Source: Bog-159 sp963738375 (lineage in GTDB: Bacteria > Acidobacteriota > Terriglobia > Bryobacterales > Bryobacteraceae). From it: a DNA stretch of 64,000 bases. A program made the translations under genes and the position numbers. The notes under the pieces are model-generated. The model ran no database searches and had not been told where the DNA came from. It was given only the letters and a program-made list of their open reading frames with translations. Shown one piece after another: positions 1-10,087 of this stretch (position 1 is its first letter; every line of letters starts with the position of its first letter). Where the stretch lies: positions 372,001 through 436,000 of the forward strand of contig CAVTWL010000004.1 in assembly GCA_963738375.1 (NCBI GenBank), in the 5' to 3' direction.

Positions 1-120
1 GCTCCGACGGTCCTATTGGGCAATATGCCGACCCTGGATAACACATCGAAACTCATGTGTATTTGGGGCGGCGTCATTTCGTTCGAAACACCCGGCGAGT
101 TTACCGTGGAGGTACCTTAA
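1..120 (+). CDS. DUF4280 PAAR-like spike protein, 3' end only
   Basis: Frame 1 is open from the left edge and encodes 39 residues before TAA at 118-120. The tail contains the segment KLMCIWGGVISF followed by PGEFTV, which resembles the C-terminus of DUF4280 proteins (MCxWGGxI signature). Proteins of this family are PAAR-like caps thought to sit on the tip of VgrG-type spikes. The gene is convergent with vgrG and the two stop codons overlap (117-120). The 5' part lies outside the window, so domain order and any fused effector cannot be seen. The assignment rests on one short signature. Confidence 0.7.
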   Translation, partial: APTVLLGNMPTLDNTSKLMCIWGGVISFETPGEFTVEVP

Positions 121-2192
121 TCGTCCGAACTGGTCTTGGGTGCCGGGCTGATCTGGCTGAGCGACATGCTCAGCGGCTTATTTACAGTTGCCGGCGAAAC
201 GGTAGTGGCCGAACCCGGGGAGGAATTCTTGGCGTCGGTGGCGGCGGTGGGCGATACCGGCGATTGCGCCGACCCAGGGCTCCCGGAAAGCGCGGACCCT
301 CCGCTATTGATCTGCACAATCGGGCCGGAGATGGCCACGCCCGCCGCAGTGAGGGTTACGAAGCTCCCGCCCACCTTGATGGTCAGGCCCATCATGCCTT
401 CGATCACCACCTGCATTCCCTTCAGGTAAATGTTTTGCGTCACCTCGCTGCAGTGATTGCCGGTAAATTGCTCGATGACATCGCCAGTCACCTTTAGCGT
501 GTGGGAACCGGTGATGGAAATCGCTTCTTTTCCAGCGATCGCGAGGGAGTGATCGCCGCCGATTTTCTCGTTGTGATTCCCGGTTAAATCGAAATGGCTG
601 TCTCCGCCGGTCTTCTCGAACTTATCGCGAATCACTACCAGGTGGCGGTCCTCGCCAATCCACTCGCGGCGGTCGTTCTTGATTCGAACGTCGAGGTCTT
701 TCTCGCCGTGGATGAAGACCTGTTCGCCGCCTTTGCTGTCTTCGAAGCGAATTTCGTTGAAGCCGCCCCCGCCTTTGCTGCTCATGGATTTCCAGGTACT
801 TTGTGTCTGATTGTCAGGCAGCGTATAAGGCGGCATCTGGTCGGCGTTGTAGACGGAGCCGGTGATGATCGGCCGGTCGGGGTCGCCCTCCAGGAAGCTA
901 ACGATCACTTCCTGGCCAATGCGGGGAATGCAAATCATGCCCCACTGTTTCCCCGCCCAACCTTGCGCTACGCGGATAAAGCAGGAGCTGTGCTCGTCGT
1001 TGGTACCCTGCCTGTCCCAATAGAATTGCACGACGACGCGACCGTACTGATCGGTCCAGATTTCTTCCCCGGACTTGCCGACGACCAGGGCAGTCTGCGT
1101 TCCGTCGATCACGGGTTTGCGCGCCCGCCGGGCCGGACGGAATTGCACGGTAGAGGGAATTGCCTCAAAGGTATTGCGGTATTCGAAAGGATCTACCTGA
1201 CCTCCCCGATAGCTGGTGTTGCGGCCGCGATGCTCCACCATCACCAAGGTGTAATCCATATTCGCCGAGTCCCGGAAGTGGGAGCTGAGCGTGAAGGTGT
1301 AACCGCTGGCGAAGCTCATACAATTGCCCTCGCCTCGCACCGTGGCAATGCCCGTTTCCAATTCTTCCAAGCGAACGCGGGCGTACTTGTCGCCATCGTC
1401 CTTCAGTGAGAAATTGCCGGGATAGTCGTAAGCTTCAGCGGGACGCGCGCTTTGCAGTGTTCCTAACAGCGTCGTGTTGGGTTTGGTGAAATCATAATCC
1501 TTGAGCGAGGCCTTGCCGGTCTGCACGCGATATTCGGCCTCCAGAGAGACCACTACGTCATCGTCGAGGCGGCCGCCCTCGCTGAAAGTAAAGCGTGCGG
1601 TGTCCTGATTGGGGCAAGGCGTGAACGAGTTGACATCGTCGGCCAGCACCAAAGTGTGTTTGGCCTCGGTCTGTTCAAAGAAATAGGCGATACCTTCTTC
1701 CTCCAGTAGCCGCGACACAAAGTTAAAGTCGGTTTCCCGATACTGGACGCAGTATTCCCGGGGGCTGTAGGTGCCTTGTAAGGAATCCTTAAAATCATTG
1801 AAACCGCGATCCTTGAACACTTGTTCGACGATCTGCGGCACCGACATATTCTGAAAGATGCGGCAATCCGAAAACAAGGTTAGAAACCAAAGCCACGGCA
1901 CAACTTCGGCTTCGTAGGCGGCCATGCCGTCAGAGCCGATATTCAGCAGCTTCATGCGGCAGATATTGCCGTGGATGTTGCGCTCCTGGTCATCCTTAAG
2001 GGAGATGGTCAGCACTACCGGAGTAGTGAGCAGGCTCTGAATGTCGATGTTGGCATTCGCCGAAAGGAGCCGGAGGACGAAACGAAACGGATCCGATATG
2101 CGCTCCACGCCGGCGAAACTGTCGAGCAGCAGTTCGTCATCGCCGAGAGTGGTCTTTACGCGAAATGGACGGTCAATCTGAGTCGGGGACAA
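117..2192 (-). CDS. tssI: T6SS spike protein VgrG (TssI)
   Basis: 691 residues. The N-terminal two thirds match the gp27/gp5-like VgrG fold: an early FRFVLRLLSANANID region, YCVQYRETDFNFVSRLLEEEGI around residues 145-170, and the OB-fold region DQYGRVVVQFYWDR near residue 390. A beta-helix needle follows with short repeats (GDSHFDLTGNHNEKIGGDH) and ends in FVTLTAAGVAISGP. The last 60 residues are a low-complexity Ser/Pro/Ala/Thr tail with no recognised effector domain, so this looks like a structural rather than an evolved VgrG. It is the last gene of the leftward operon, 59 bp after clpV. VgrG trimers tip the Hcp tube and carry PAAR proteins or effectors. Confidence 0.93.
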   Translation of the reverse strand: MSPTQIDRPFRVKTTLGDDELLLDSFAGVERISDPFRFVLRLLSANANIDIQSLLTTPVVLTISLKDDQERNIHGNICRMKLLNIGSDGMAAYEAEVVPWLWFLTLFSDCRIFQNMSVPQIVEQVFKDRGFNDFKDSLQGTYSPREYCVQYRETDFNFVSRLLEEEGIAYFFEQTEAKHTLVLADDVNSFTPCPNQDTARFTFSEGGRLDDDVVVSLEAEYRVQTGKASLKDYDFTKPNTTLLGTLQSARPAEAYDYPGNFSLKDDGDKYARVRLEELETGIATVRGEGNCMSFASGYTFTLSSHFRDSANMDYTLVMVEHRGRNTSYRGGQVDPFEYRNTFEAIPSTVQFRPARRARKPVIDGTQTALVVGKSGEEIWTDQYGRVVVQFYWDRQGTNDEHSSCFIRVAQGWAGKQWGMICIPRIGQEVIVSFLEGDPDRPIITGSVYNADQMPPYTLPDNQTQSTWKSMSSKGGGGFNEIRFEDSKGGEQVFIHGEKDLDVRIKNDRREWIGEDRHLVVIRDKFEKTGGDSHFDLTGNHNEKIGGDHSLAIAGKEAISITGSHTLKVTGDVIEQFTGNHCSEVTQNIYLKGMQVVIEGMMGLTIKVGGSFVTLTAAGVAISGPIVQINSGGSALSGSPGSAQSPVSPTAATDAKNSSPGSATTVSPATVNKPLSMSLSQISPAPKTSSDD

Positions 2193-2251
2193 GCGGTCTC
2201 CATGACGGCGCTGGCAGGCGGTTCAGGCCACCTGCCGCTTCCGTTGCGCTC

Positions 2252-4930
2252 CTACGAGTATACAAAGGAGCCGTCTTCGCCGATGGCGACATGAATCGAG
2301 GCCGGTTTCAAGCCTTCCGCGATACGCCCGAGAAGCTGTTTTGAAATATCGGGCAAAAGCGTGTTGGTCAGAATATTGTCGACGTTACGGGCGCCGCTTT
2401 CCACTTCGGTGCAGCGCTTGGCTACCTCGTCGATCATGGCGGGATCGTAGGTGAGATCGATTTGGTGAGTTTCCTTTAACCGGCGTTGAATCTTCGCCAT
2501 TTTCAACACCACGATTCGTTTCAGGTTTTCATCGCGGATGGGGAAATACGGAACGACTACCAGGCGGCCCAGGAAAGCCGGCTTGAAGATTTTGTTCAAC
2601 TCGGGCTTCAGGGCATTGACCAGGCCGTTCGGTCCTGGCATTGTCTCCGGGTCCGCGCAGAGCTTCATGAGCGTATCGGTGCCCGCATTCGAAGTGAGAA
2701 TGATGATGGTGTTCTTGAAGTCGATCAGGCGGCCTTCCCCGTCCTCCATCATGCCTTTATCGAATACCTGAAAGAACAACTCCAAAACGTCGGGGTGCGC
2801 TTTCTCCACTTCGTCGAGTAGCACCACGGCGTAGGGCCTGCGGCGCACGGCTTCGGTCAGCACTCCGCCTTCGCCGTAACCCACGTAGCCGGGAGGCGAG
2901 CCCTTCAGGGTTGAAACGGTGTGCGCTTCCTGAAACTCCGACATGTTGATGGTGATCAGGTTATGCTCGCCGCCAAACAGCAGGTCCGACAGCGCCAGCG
3001 CCGTTTCCGTTTTCCCCACACCGCTCGGCCCTACCAGCAAGAAGGTTCCGACCGGCTTGATCGGATCGTCCAGCCCTGCGCGCGCCGTGCGGATGCGGTG
3101 GCTGATCGCTTCCAGAGCGTGCGCCTGCCCGATCACCCGCGCCCCAAGGTGTCCTTCCAATTTCAGCACCGTGGAGATTTCGTCTTTCAACATCTTACCT
3201 ACGGGAATGCCCGTCCAGCCGGAAATGACTTCGCCCACCATTTGAGAGTCTACGCAGACCCGCATCAGCGGTGTCTCGCCTTGGATGGCGGACAGTTCGG
3301 CATTCAACTGATTCAACTCGGCGCGTAGCGCGGCAGCATCGAAGGCTGGCGCTGGCGCTGCCGGAGCAGCTGCCGGCGCTGCCGCTGCCGCTACCGCGAC
3401 CGGGGCGCCCGCCTCCAACTGCGTTCGGATCTCGCGAATGCGGGTAACCAGGCCGCGTTCCTTTTCCCACCGGCCTTGCAGGTCTTCCAACTTAGACTTC
3501 GCCGCGGCTTTATTCTTCTCGATTTCGGCCAGGCGCTCGGAATGGTCCGCTCCCGCCGACGCTTCCCGCTGCAGGATCCTTTCCTGAACTGCGAGATCGT
3601 CGATCACGCGTGTGGTGTCTTCGATCGCGCCCGGCGTTGCGTTCTGTCCCAGCGACAGCCGGGCGCAGGTGGTGTCCAGCACGCTGACGGCCTTGTCCGG
3701 CAGTTGGCGGTCGGGCAGGTAGCGGTGCGAGAGTTTCACCGCCGCCGCCAAACCCTCGTCCAGAATGCGCACATTGTGATGCTTTTCCAGAGCCGGCACG
3801 ACTCCGCGCATCATCAGCTGGCAGGCTGCTTCGGTTGGCTCTTCGACCTTTACCAACTGGAAGCGGCGGGCCAGGGCGGGGTCCTTTTCAAAATATTTCT
3901 TATATTCCGACCAGGTTGTCGCCGCGATCGTGCGCAGCTCGCCGCGCGCCAGGGCCGGCTTCAGTAGGTTGGCAGCGTCATTCTGTCCGGCTTGGCCGCC
4001 GGCCCCAATCATGGTGTGCGCTTCATCGATAAACAGGATGATGGGCGTCGGAGAGTTCTTCACCTCCGCGATCAGGCTCTTCAAACGATTCTCAAACTCG
4101 CCCTTCACGCCGGCCCCTGCCTGCAACAGCGCGAGATCCAGTGTTCGCACTTCGACATTCTTCAGCACCGGCGGCACATCGCCTTGTACGATGCGAATCG
4201 CGAAACCCTCCACCACGGCGGTTTTGCCGACGCCCGCTTCGCCCACCAGGATCGGGTTATTCTGGCGCCGCCGGGTCAGGATATCGACAACCTGCCGGAT
4301 TTCAAAGTCGCGCGCCAATACCGGGTCGATCTTGCCCGCGCGCGCGTTGCCGGTGAGATTGACTGTGTATTGATCTAGGTTGGGTGTCTTGCCGCCCATG
4401 GCGCGCGGCGCGCCGTCGGCCTCCGGCGCCGAAGCGGCCGCCGCTGCCGAAACCTCTTCCTCCGAGTTGGCGACAATTTGCTGAAAATCCTTCTTCAGCG
4501 CGTCAGCGTTGATTTTCTGGAACTCACGGCTGACATCCCGCATCATGCGCGAGAGGTCTTCGCCGGATGCGAGCGCCAGGATCGTAAAGCCGGAACGAAT
4601 CTGGCTGGCGCCGTAGTCGATCGAGCCGAGAGTCCACGCTTCGCTCAGCATGTCGCGCAGCGTCGGGCTCAAGGCGGGATTGCGTGCATTCCCGGATTTC
4701 AGCTTGTCCAGGCTGCGCGTCAATTCCGTCGCGAAGCGCGATTTGTCGACTTCGAAATGCTTCAAAATGGCTGCCAGGTCGTCGCTCGACGAATCCAGCA
4801 GTTTCATGAGGTAATGCTCCACCTCCACGTCGTAATGCGTGCGTGAAAGGCAAAGTCCCGCCGCCGCTTCCAGCGCATTGCGCGTCGTGTCGTTCAACTT
4901 TCCGATTAGAGCCCTAATGTTGACTGCCAT
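2252..4930 (-). CDS. tssH: T6SS sheath-recycling AAA+ ATPase ClpV (TssH)
   Basis: 892 residues, normal for ClpV. A Clp-N domain (residues about 10-150) precedes AAA1 with Walker A GEAGVGKT near residue 230 and Walker B LFIDEAH. A coiled middle region follows, with a short Ala/Pro-rich insert (AAAAAPAAAPAAPAPA), then AAA2 with GPSGVGKT near 630 and VVLLDEVEKAHPD. ClpV disassembles contracted TssB-TssC sheath in the cytosol. The gene lies between tssG and vgrG, 14 bp after tssG. A housekeeping ClpB is less likely because of the context and the ClpV-type N-domain. Confidence 0.94.
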   Translation of the reverse strand: MAVNIRALIGKLNDTTRNALEAAAGLCLSRTHYDVEVEHYLMKLLDSSSDDLAAILKHFEVDKSRFATELTRSLDKLKSGNARNPALSPTLRDMLSEAWTLGSIDYGASQIRSGFTILALASGEDLSRMMRDVSREFQKINADALKKDFQQIVANSEEEVSAAAAASAPEADGAPRAMGGKTPNLDQYTVNLTGNARAGKIDPVLARDFEIRQVVDILTRRRQNNPILVGEAGVGKTAVVEGFAIRIVQGDVPPVLKNVEVRTLDLALLQAGAGVKGEFENRLKSLIAEVKNSPTPIILFIDEAHTMIGAGGQAGQNDAANLLKPALARGELRTIAATTWSEYKKYFEKDPALARRFQLVKVEEPTEAACQLMMRGVVPALEKHHNVRILDEGLAAAVKLSHRYLPDRQLPDKAVSVLDTTCARLSLGQNATPGAIEDTTRVIDDLAVQERILQREASAGADHSERLAEIEKNKAAAKSKLEDLQGRWEKERGLVTRIREIRTQLEAGAPVAVAAAAAPAAAPAAPAPAFDAAALRAELNQLNAELSAIQGETPLMRVCVDSQMVGEVISGWTGIPVGKMLKDEISTVLKLEGHLGARVIGQAHALEAISHRIRTARAGLDDPIKPVGTFLLVGPSGVGKTETALALSDLLFGGEHNLITINMSEFQEAHTVSTLKGSPPGYVGYGEGGVLTEAVRRRPYAVVLLDEVEKAHPDVLELFFQVFDKGMMEDGEGRLIDFKNTIIILTSNAGTDTLMKLCADPETMPGPNGLVNALKPELNKIFKPAFLGRLVVVPYFPIRDENLKRIVVLKMAKIQRRLKETHQIDLTYDPAMIDEVAKRCTEVESGARNVDNILTNTLLPDISKQLLGRIAEGLKPASIHVAIGEDGSFVYS

Positions 4931-4944
4931 GGTTCATCCTTTGG

Positions 4945-5985
4945 CTAATTGAGAATCAAAACCGTATCGCCGGGATCGCGCCCAAAGGCGGTCCCAGACT
5001 GTATCCAACTAAGCCAGCCTAGAAGCGGTCCGCCTTCGCCGTCGAGACGGAGTTCGCACCGGGGTACGTCTTCACGCTTCAAAACCAGCTCAACTTCGAA
5101 CTCGATCTCCCCCCCGGAAAAAAATGTCGTAATGGCGCGCAGCGGCTCCCAGGCATCGCCTGCCGGCAAGAACGAAAGGTATTGAGCCTTCGACAGCGGC
5201 CCAAGCCGGATGCGCGCGCGCGTTTGGCATTCCCAGATTTCGTCGCCCGCGATGGCGCCCATGCCAAGCTGATCCGAGTAAGCCACACCGCCTTCCATGC
5301 GGCACTGGTTGGATGCATCGAGTGACTGCCACGCGCCCACGAACTGATCGATCTCGACTGGAACGTCGAAATAGTCCGCAAGGGCTTGCTGCAGTGCGGA
5401 AGCGGAGCGCGGCTGAAGGGAAAACAAGCCGCAATAGAACAAAATCGATTCATCGAGGACCGCCTGGCGGTCTTCCAGGCCCGCCGTCCCCAGCCCGACG
5501 AAGCTTTTCAAATAGTTGGAAAGCCGGTCCGGCTCGGCGCGTTCGTAAGGAACGTAAAATCGATACTTTTCCCAGGCCTGGTAGAACAGGGAGATCATGC
5601 GGTGATTGAACAGATCCAGAAATTCGGCCAGCGAAGAGTCCCGGAAGCGGTCGCGGTCGCGGATCAGTTCCGTATAGGAGTATGGCAAGACACCCATCGG
5701 TCCCGTCAATCCCATGAAATTGACCTTCATCCGGGCTGGGCCGTCATCCGCCCAATCCAGTGTTTGAATCTGGCTGGGAGGGAACGCCAGGAGGTTATTC
5801 ACGGTAAAGCGGAGCGCCTCGCGAGACGGCGGCGCGAAACGCCCTACCGGTTCGCGGTCCGGCAACATGCGGTGCATCAGGCGCACGGCTTGAAAGAACT
5901 GGAACCAGCCCGGATGCTCGCGCAATTCCTCGCCCAGAAAGGAGCGGCTTACATCAAGATCCTGCGGCCCGCTCGCGGTGGCCAT
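4945..5985 (-). CDS. tssG: T6SS baseplate protein TssG
   Basis: 346 residues, DUF1305/TssG family. Characteristic segments are FFQAVRLMHRMLPDREPVGRFAPPSREALRF near the N-terminus and VNFMGLTGPMGVLPYSYTELI around residue 90. TssG forms the baseplate wedge with TssE, TssF and TssK. Its start overlaps the end of tssF by about 37 bp, which implies translational coupling in the tssE-F-G-H order typical of T6SS. The reading frame is intact. Confidence 0.92.
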   Translation of the reverse strand: MATASGPQDLDVSRSFLGEELREHPGWFQFFQAVRLMHRMLPDREPVGRFAPPSREALRFTVNNLLAFPPSQIQTLDWADDGPARMKVNFMGLTGPMGVLPYSYTELIRDRDRFRDSSLAEFLDLFNHRMISLFYQAWEKYRFYVPYERAEPDRLSNYLKSFVGLGTAGLEDRQAVLDESILFYCGLFSLQPRSASALQQALADYFDVPVEIDQFVGAWQSLDASNQCRMEGGVAYSDQLGMGAIAGDEIWECQTRARIRLGPLSKAQYLSFLPAGDAWEPLRAITTFFSGGEIEFEVELVLKREDVPRCELRLDGEGGPLLGWLSWIQSGTAFGRDPGDTVLILN

Positions 5986-7811
5986 TGGCGCAAGACCTCC
6001 TTTCTCTGTTGAACCTTGGCGGACAATTGGCTAAAGCTGTTTAGCGAGGCATACTGCGCCAGAAAACTCTCAATTACGCTGGCAAACAGATAAACGCCGC
6101 CGCCCACAAACTGTTCCTCGTCCAATTCCAGTTCTACGTGGGTGCCCCGCGCAAAGGCGATGCCATCTTCGGAGATCACGCGCGAGAACTGTCGTTTGCT
6201 GGTGAGTCCGGTGATCCCTTCCACCGTCTTGGCGGAGTACGCTGTCGCCGCGAAATCGTACAGCTTGAGGACTTCTTGCAGGGCCTCGCGGCCTTCGGAA
6301 ACCAGCGACAAATAGTTCAGTGAGAGATGCGAGATCAAACGCCACTGCATGGCCTTGCCCAAAGGCGGCCGGATGGGGGATGTCGGTTTCCGCAAAGCAA
6401 CGATGCGCTTGATCGGAGCGCCCGTCTCGAGTTCGAAATCGCCCGCCTCGTTGCCGAATGGCAGGCGCGCCGGCAGATCCCGATTGGTGCAGGTGGTTCG
6501 CACGGTCAATGCGTCGGTGGTGGGACGGGTGGGCCGAAAGGCGAGGTCTACGAGCGCCAGTTCGAGTTCCGTACCGTTGTCGTTCGGACGCACCGATGGC
6601 CGACGATTCGCAACCCAGAACGTCTGCTGCTTGTCCCGCTGCGTGGAATGGCGGAAGGAATAAAACGGCTGATATTCGACCACTTCCTGCTGCTGTTGGC
6701 GCAAACTCGCCACTTGGTCGACGGAGAAAATCTCCATCGCCAGCGGCCGGCGCGCGTCCGGGACTACGGGATATTGATACTTCTGCTGGTCGAGAAGAAT
6801 CGGCTCGGCGGTCTGCGTAAACAGGTTCACCACGGGGCTGCAACCCAGACGGCAGGTGGACTGCGTAATGCCAGTTTCCAATCGCTGCCGGCGTTCGTCT
6901 CCTTCAAAGCGGGAGAACAGGAAGATCATCTCCATGCTGCGCTTAAAACCCGCCGCGCACGCATCATGCAAGCCGGTAACATCCACGAAGAAGAACTTAT
7001 CCACGAAGCTGAAGTATTCCTGCAGCAGGCGGTAGCCCACAAACGACCGGCGGGGGTAGGGGAGCATGCCTTCGTCTTCGCCGAAGCCGACGGGCCGCAA
7101 GGCGGAGGGCGGCAGGGTGATGAGCGGCGCGCGCGAATCTGGAGTCGTGTCGCGCAATACGATCTGGACCAGGTTGCAGCACAAGATCTCGTAGATGGTG
7201 TGCACCAGTGCGCTTTCGCCATCGAGAAAAAAACGCAACTGATCCAATTCAAGTTTTCCGAACTCCATGTCCGGAGCGCTGCAAGTCAGCTCCAAGCGGA
7301 GGGCCCCCGATGCATCGGCAGCCCGAACCGCCGGCTTCAATCGATCGGGGGTGGTCCACGTAGCCGAGGAGACCGATATGGGCCAAAGCGTGGTTTCGTA
7401 TGAGGTGCGGAACTTGCAAGGCACGCCATCCACGGGCCGCGAATAAATCAAAGTCTCGCGCGGGATCACGCAGCCCGTTGTCAGCTTGCCTTTCTGCGGA
7501 TCCAGGTGAAACTGCGCGATGGACATCGAGGGCAAAGGCCGAATGAAGTGCGGGTATACGATGCCCAGAATCGCTTCGGTAATTTCCGGGAACTCGTCGT
7601 CGATCTTCAGGTGGACGCGTGCTGCGAGAAAGGCAAAGGCTTCGAGCAATCGCTCCACGTGCGGGTCGTCGCACTTGGTCGGTTCAAGGAGCAGACGGGA
7701 GGCAACCTTCGGATATTTCTCCGCGAACTGCGCGCCCAGTTGGCGCATGTAAGTTAATTCCCGCTCGTAGTACAGCAGCAGCTCATCCCGCATTCTGGAC
7801 CTCGTAGCCAC
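5949..7811 (-). CDS. tssF: T6SS baseplate protein TssF
   Basis: 620 residues, the usual TssF length. The N-terminus has the family pattern LLLYYERELTYMRQLG then FAEKYPKVASRLLLEPTKCDDPHVERLLEAFAFLAARV. A PYPRRSFVGYRLLQEYFSFVDKFFF segment lies mid-protein. TssF pairs with TssG in the baseplate wedge. The start overlaps the end of tssE by about 29 bp and the end overlaps tssG. It is the first intact gene after the indel-dense stretch of the operon. Confidence 0.93.
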   Translation of the reverse strand: MATRSRMRDELLLYYERELTYMRQLGAQFAEKYPKVASRLLLEPTKCDDPHVERLLEAFAFLAARVHLKIDDEFPEITEAILGIVYPHFIRPLPSMSIAQFHLDPQKGKLTTGCVIPRETLIYSRPVDGVPCKFRTSYETTLWPISVSSATWTTPDRLKPAVRAADASGALRLELTCSAPDMEFGKLELDQLRFFLDGESALVHTIYEILCCNLVQIVLRDTTPDSRAPLITLPPSALRPVGFGEDEGMLPYPRRSFVGYRLLQEYFSFVDKFFFVDVTGLHDACAAGFKRSMEMIFLFSRFEGDERRQRLETGITQSTCRLGCSPVVNLFTQTAEPILLDQQKYQYPVVPDARRPLAMEIFSVDQVASLRQQQQEVVEYQPFYSFRHSTQRDKQQTFWVANRRPSVRPNDNGTELELALVDLAFRPTRPTTDALTVRTTCTNRDLPARLPFGNEAGDFELETGAPIKRIVALRKPTSPIRPPLGKAMQWRLISHLSLNYLSLVSEGREALQEVLKLYDFAATAYSAKTVEGITGLTSKRQFSRVISEDGIAFARGTHVELELDEEQFVGGGVYLFASVIESFLAQYASLNSFSQLSAKVQQRKEVLRQWPPRAGRRILM

Positions 7812-8276
7812 CGCTGGTCAGTTCCAGCACGGTATCGAATGAAACGTGCTCCGGCGCCGGGTCCATGAGCAGCATTCCCTCAATGCGAAAACGCAAAGTG
7901 CGCGTCTTGCCCGCCATGCTCTCCAGCGGAATAATCCTCACGTTGGCCAGGCGCGGTTCGAAAAGCTTCACCGTGCTTTGCAGAAAACGCACCAGTTTCG
8001 ACTGATCTTTCGGGGAATTCAAGCGCGTAGGCGGTGAAGTCCGGGAGACCATAGATGTAGAGCGATTTGTTGACTTCCCGCAGCGACTCGTCGGGCGGCA
8101 CCGCGATGCGGCGGGTATTCAGCAGCCACTCCAGGTCGCGGCGCAAGCCGTCCTTCAGCTGCCGTACGGATTCGGATGCTGCTCAGGGTGGCGGGCCCGT
8201 CTCCGGTGTTGTCGATCAGCCGGTCGAGAACGGACAAGGTAACGGCGGTGTTATAGTCTTCGGCGTATCGGGCCAT
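7783..8276 (-). pseudogene. tssE: T6SS baseplate gp25-like protein TssE, two frameshifts
   Basis: Three overlapping frames join into one TssE of about 164 residues. The start is MARYAEDYNTAVTLSVLDRLIDN, the middle ESVRQLKDGLRRDLEWLLNTRRI followed by SLYIYGLPDFTAYAL, and the end KLVRFLQSTVKLFEPRL followed by IEGMLLMDP. The frame changes near 8,170-8,180 and again near 8,010-8,020, the second in a run of C. Every conserved gp25 segment is present, so few bases are missing or added. Sequencing error is as likely as true decay, because T6SS needs TssE and its neighbours tssF/G are intact. Confidence 0.85.
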
Positions 8277-8279
8277 GGT

Positions 8280-10087
8280 TTACACCGAAAATGCTTGGAC
8301 GGGATCGAGGCGGCAGATGCGCTCAAAAATTGCCTGCTTGGCCTTGGCGTCGGCCTGTATCTTCTTGCTCGATTGCAACAGGAACGCGAGAACACCGGCC
8401 ACCATCTCGTGATCCTCCCAATCTTCCAGCTTGTGGGCTTCGACGGCGGCGGCGATATCGTCGAGCAATGGCTGCGCAATGGTATCTTTACCCGCGCCGA
8501 TGCACAGTTGCGCGAGTTGCAGCTTTCGTTGAAAGCGGCCCCGCCCGCTGCGCTGACGCTCGATCTCCTTGTAAAGGATCTCGAAGGCTTTCTGCGGTTG
8601 TCCCTTGCGCATCGCCTCGGTGGCTAACGCATGCGGATCGATGAACTTCTTCTGCCAGCCGGGAGTTTGGAAGCCGTCAATCACCGGCAGGCGGGGCATA
8701 CCCGGCAAGGGACTGGCGTCCGCTGGTTCGGCCATCAATTCCCGCAGCCATGTTTGTGTCTCGGGGTTTGCCGCGGGAGTTTCATCGGTCAAGACCGCTT
8801 CGAGCAAATCCGGAAGGTCGCGGAGCAAGGTTCGGAGTTCTGAGCGAATGGCAATGGCGATGGCATTGTAGTCGTTCCCCAGTGCCACACACGCGTCTAC
8901 CACGAAGCGCTGCAGGTCCAGCCACGCCCGCCCGCAGGGCAGCGCCATGACGTTTTCCGCCGCTTCCAGCAGCTCCGTCCACTTATTGTTCAATGCCAGC
9001 AGCTTGATTTGCCGGCGGACCTCGGTGGGAGGGGCTTCCAGCACACCGGGATCGGACGAGGCCCGCAATTCGCCCCAGCGCAATCCGCGCAGCATCAGAT
9101 ATGGCGCAGGGCTGAAAGGCTCGCGTTTGCGCAGGAACTGCGCGGCCGCCGCCACGCTGCCGATGGCGGCGCTGCGGTCGGCAGGCTCGGCCGATGCCTT
9201 CATCGCAAATGTCAGATCGAAACCCGGCCGCGGTTACGGCGCCCTGGCCGCGGCTGGCGCACCTGCGCCGGCCTCGCGCCGCCTTTCACGTTCGCGCGGT
9301 ACTTCCTCCACCGGATCCGGCTCGAACTCCCGCTTCTTCTGGAGAAAACCATGAACCAAACGGCGGACTTCGTCCGAGGCCGGTCTTCAGTTTGCCGAAC
9401 GAGGGCGCCGCATCGCCGAACTTCTCGTCGCACAGCCTCATCGAGCGACTTCAGCGTCGCCAGGCAGGCATCCAGGTTTTTCTCGCCTTCCGCGTAGAAG
9501 GCTTTCGGCGTTTCTCCAAAGGAGCGGTCGAAAACCTCAGGCGCTAGTTTGCCTTCTTTCAGCGCCTTTTCCCGCTCGGCCTTCTGCTCTTTGGTCTTGG
9601 CCTGATCTTCCGGAAGGACTCCGCGCGAATCCTTGTGTTGGAAGAAATTGTAGCCGTCCTGGCACAGGGCCACGCCTTTCGAGCGGCACATCCAGACGGG
9701 AACCGATCCAGTCCAAGGGCATCGCCCGCAGTTCTAAATCGTCGTCTTCCTGCTCCGGAAAAAGAGTGTCCCAGAAGTTGTCGATCAGACCCTGGCACAG
9801 GGTCAATCCGTCCAGAAGCCCGCCGTAGCCTTTTGTTTTGATCAGGGATCCGTAAGCCACGCGGCGAGCTGCAGGTCCTTCGACTGCGTCGCAATGGCTT
9901 CTGTACCGAGTTTAATAACAGCGGCGTGATCGGCTACCTTGCGCTCGTGCTGCCAGGCGCCTTGATTGAGATCGTCATCCTCCCGGCGCGCCTCCTTGAT
10001 CTTGTCGTAGACGGGCGCATACCGGATGTCTTTGCCGCCAGGGTTGTCACCCGCAATCGGGTTGAGGATATCTTCACGAAGAGGCAT
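8280..10087 (-). pseudogene. tssA: T6SS TssA (ImpA_N + VasJ-type C-terminus), multiple frameshifts
   Basis: The N-terminal ImpA domain starts at ATG 10,087 (MPLREDILNPIAGDNPGGKDIRY) and continues in another frame with GGLLDGLTLCQGLIDNFWDTLFPE. It goes on through FYAEGEKNLDACLATLKSL and GFLQKKREFEPDPVEEVPRE, then an in-frame TAA at 9,234-9,236. The intact 307-residue C-terminal part (8,280-9,203) is of the VasJ/TIGR03362 type, with PWLDL-like and WQKKFIDPHALATEA segments. Frame changes fall near 9,845, 9,690, 9,420 and 9,385. The joined length of about 600 residues fits long TssA. TssA primes and caps sheath assembly. The start overlaps the tagJ stop by 14 bp. Confidence 0.85.

Noticed and set aside
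594..1409. 271-codon rightward frame inside vgrG
   Set aside because: Antisense shadow of vgrG without recognisable domains.
6327..7403. 358-codon rightward frame inside tssF
   Set aside because: It is the antisense shadow of an intact, well-conserved tssF; the composition is Arg/Gly/His-rich with no motif.
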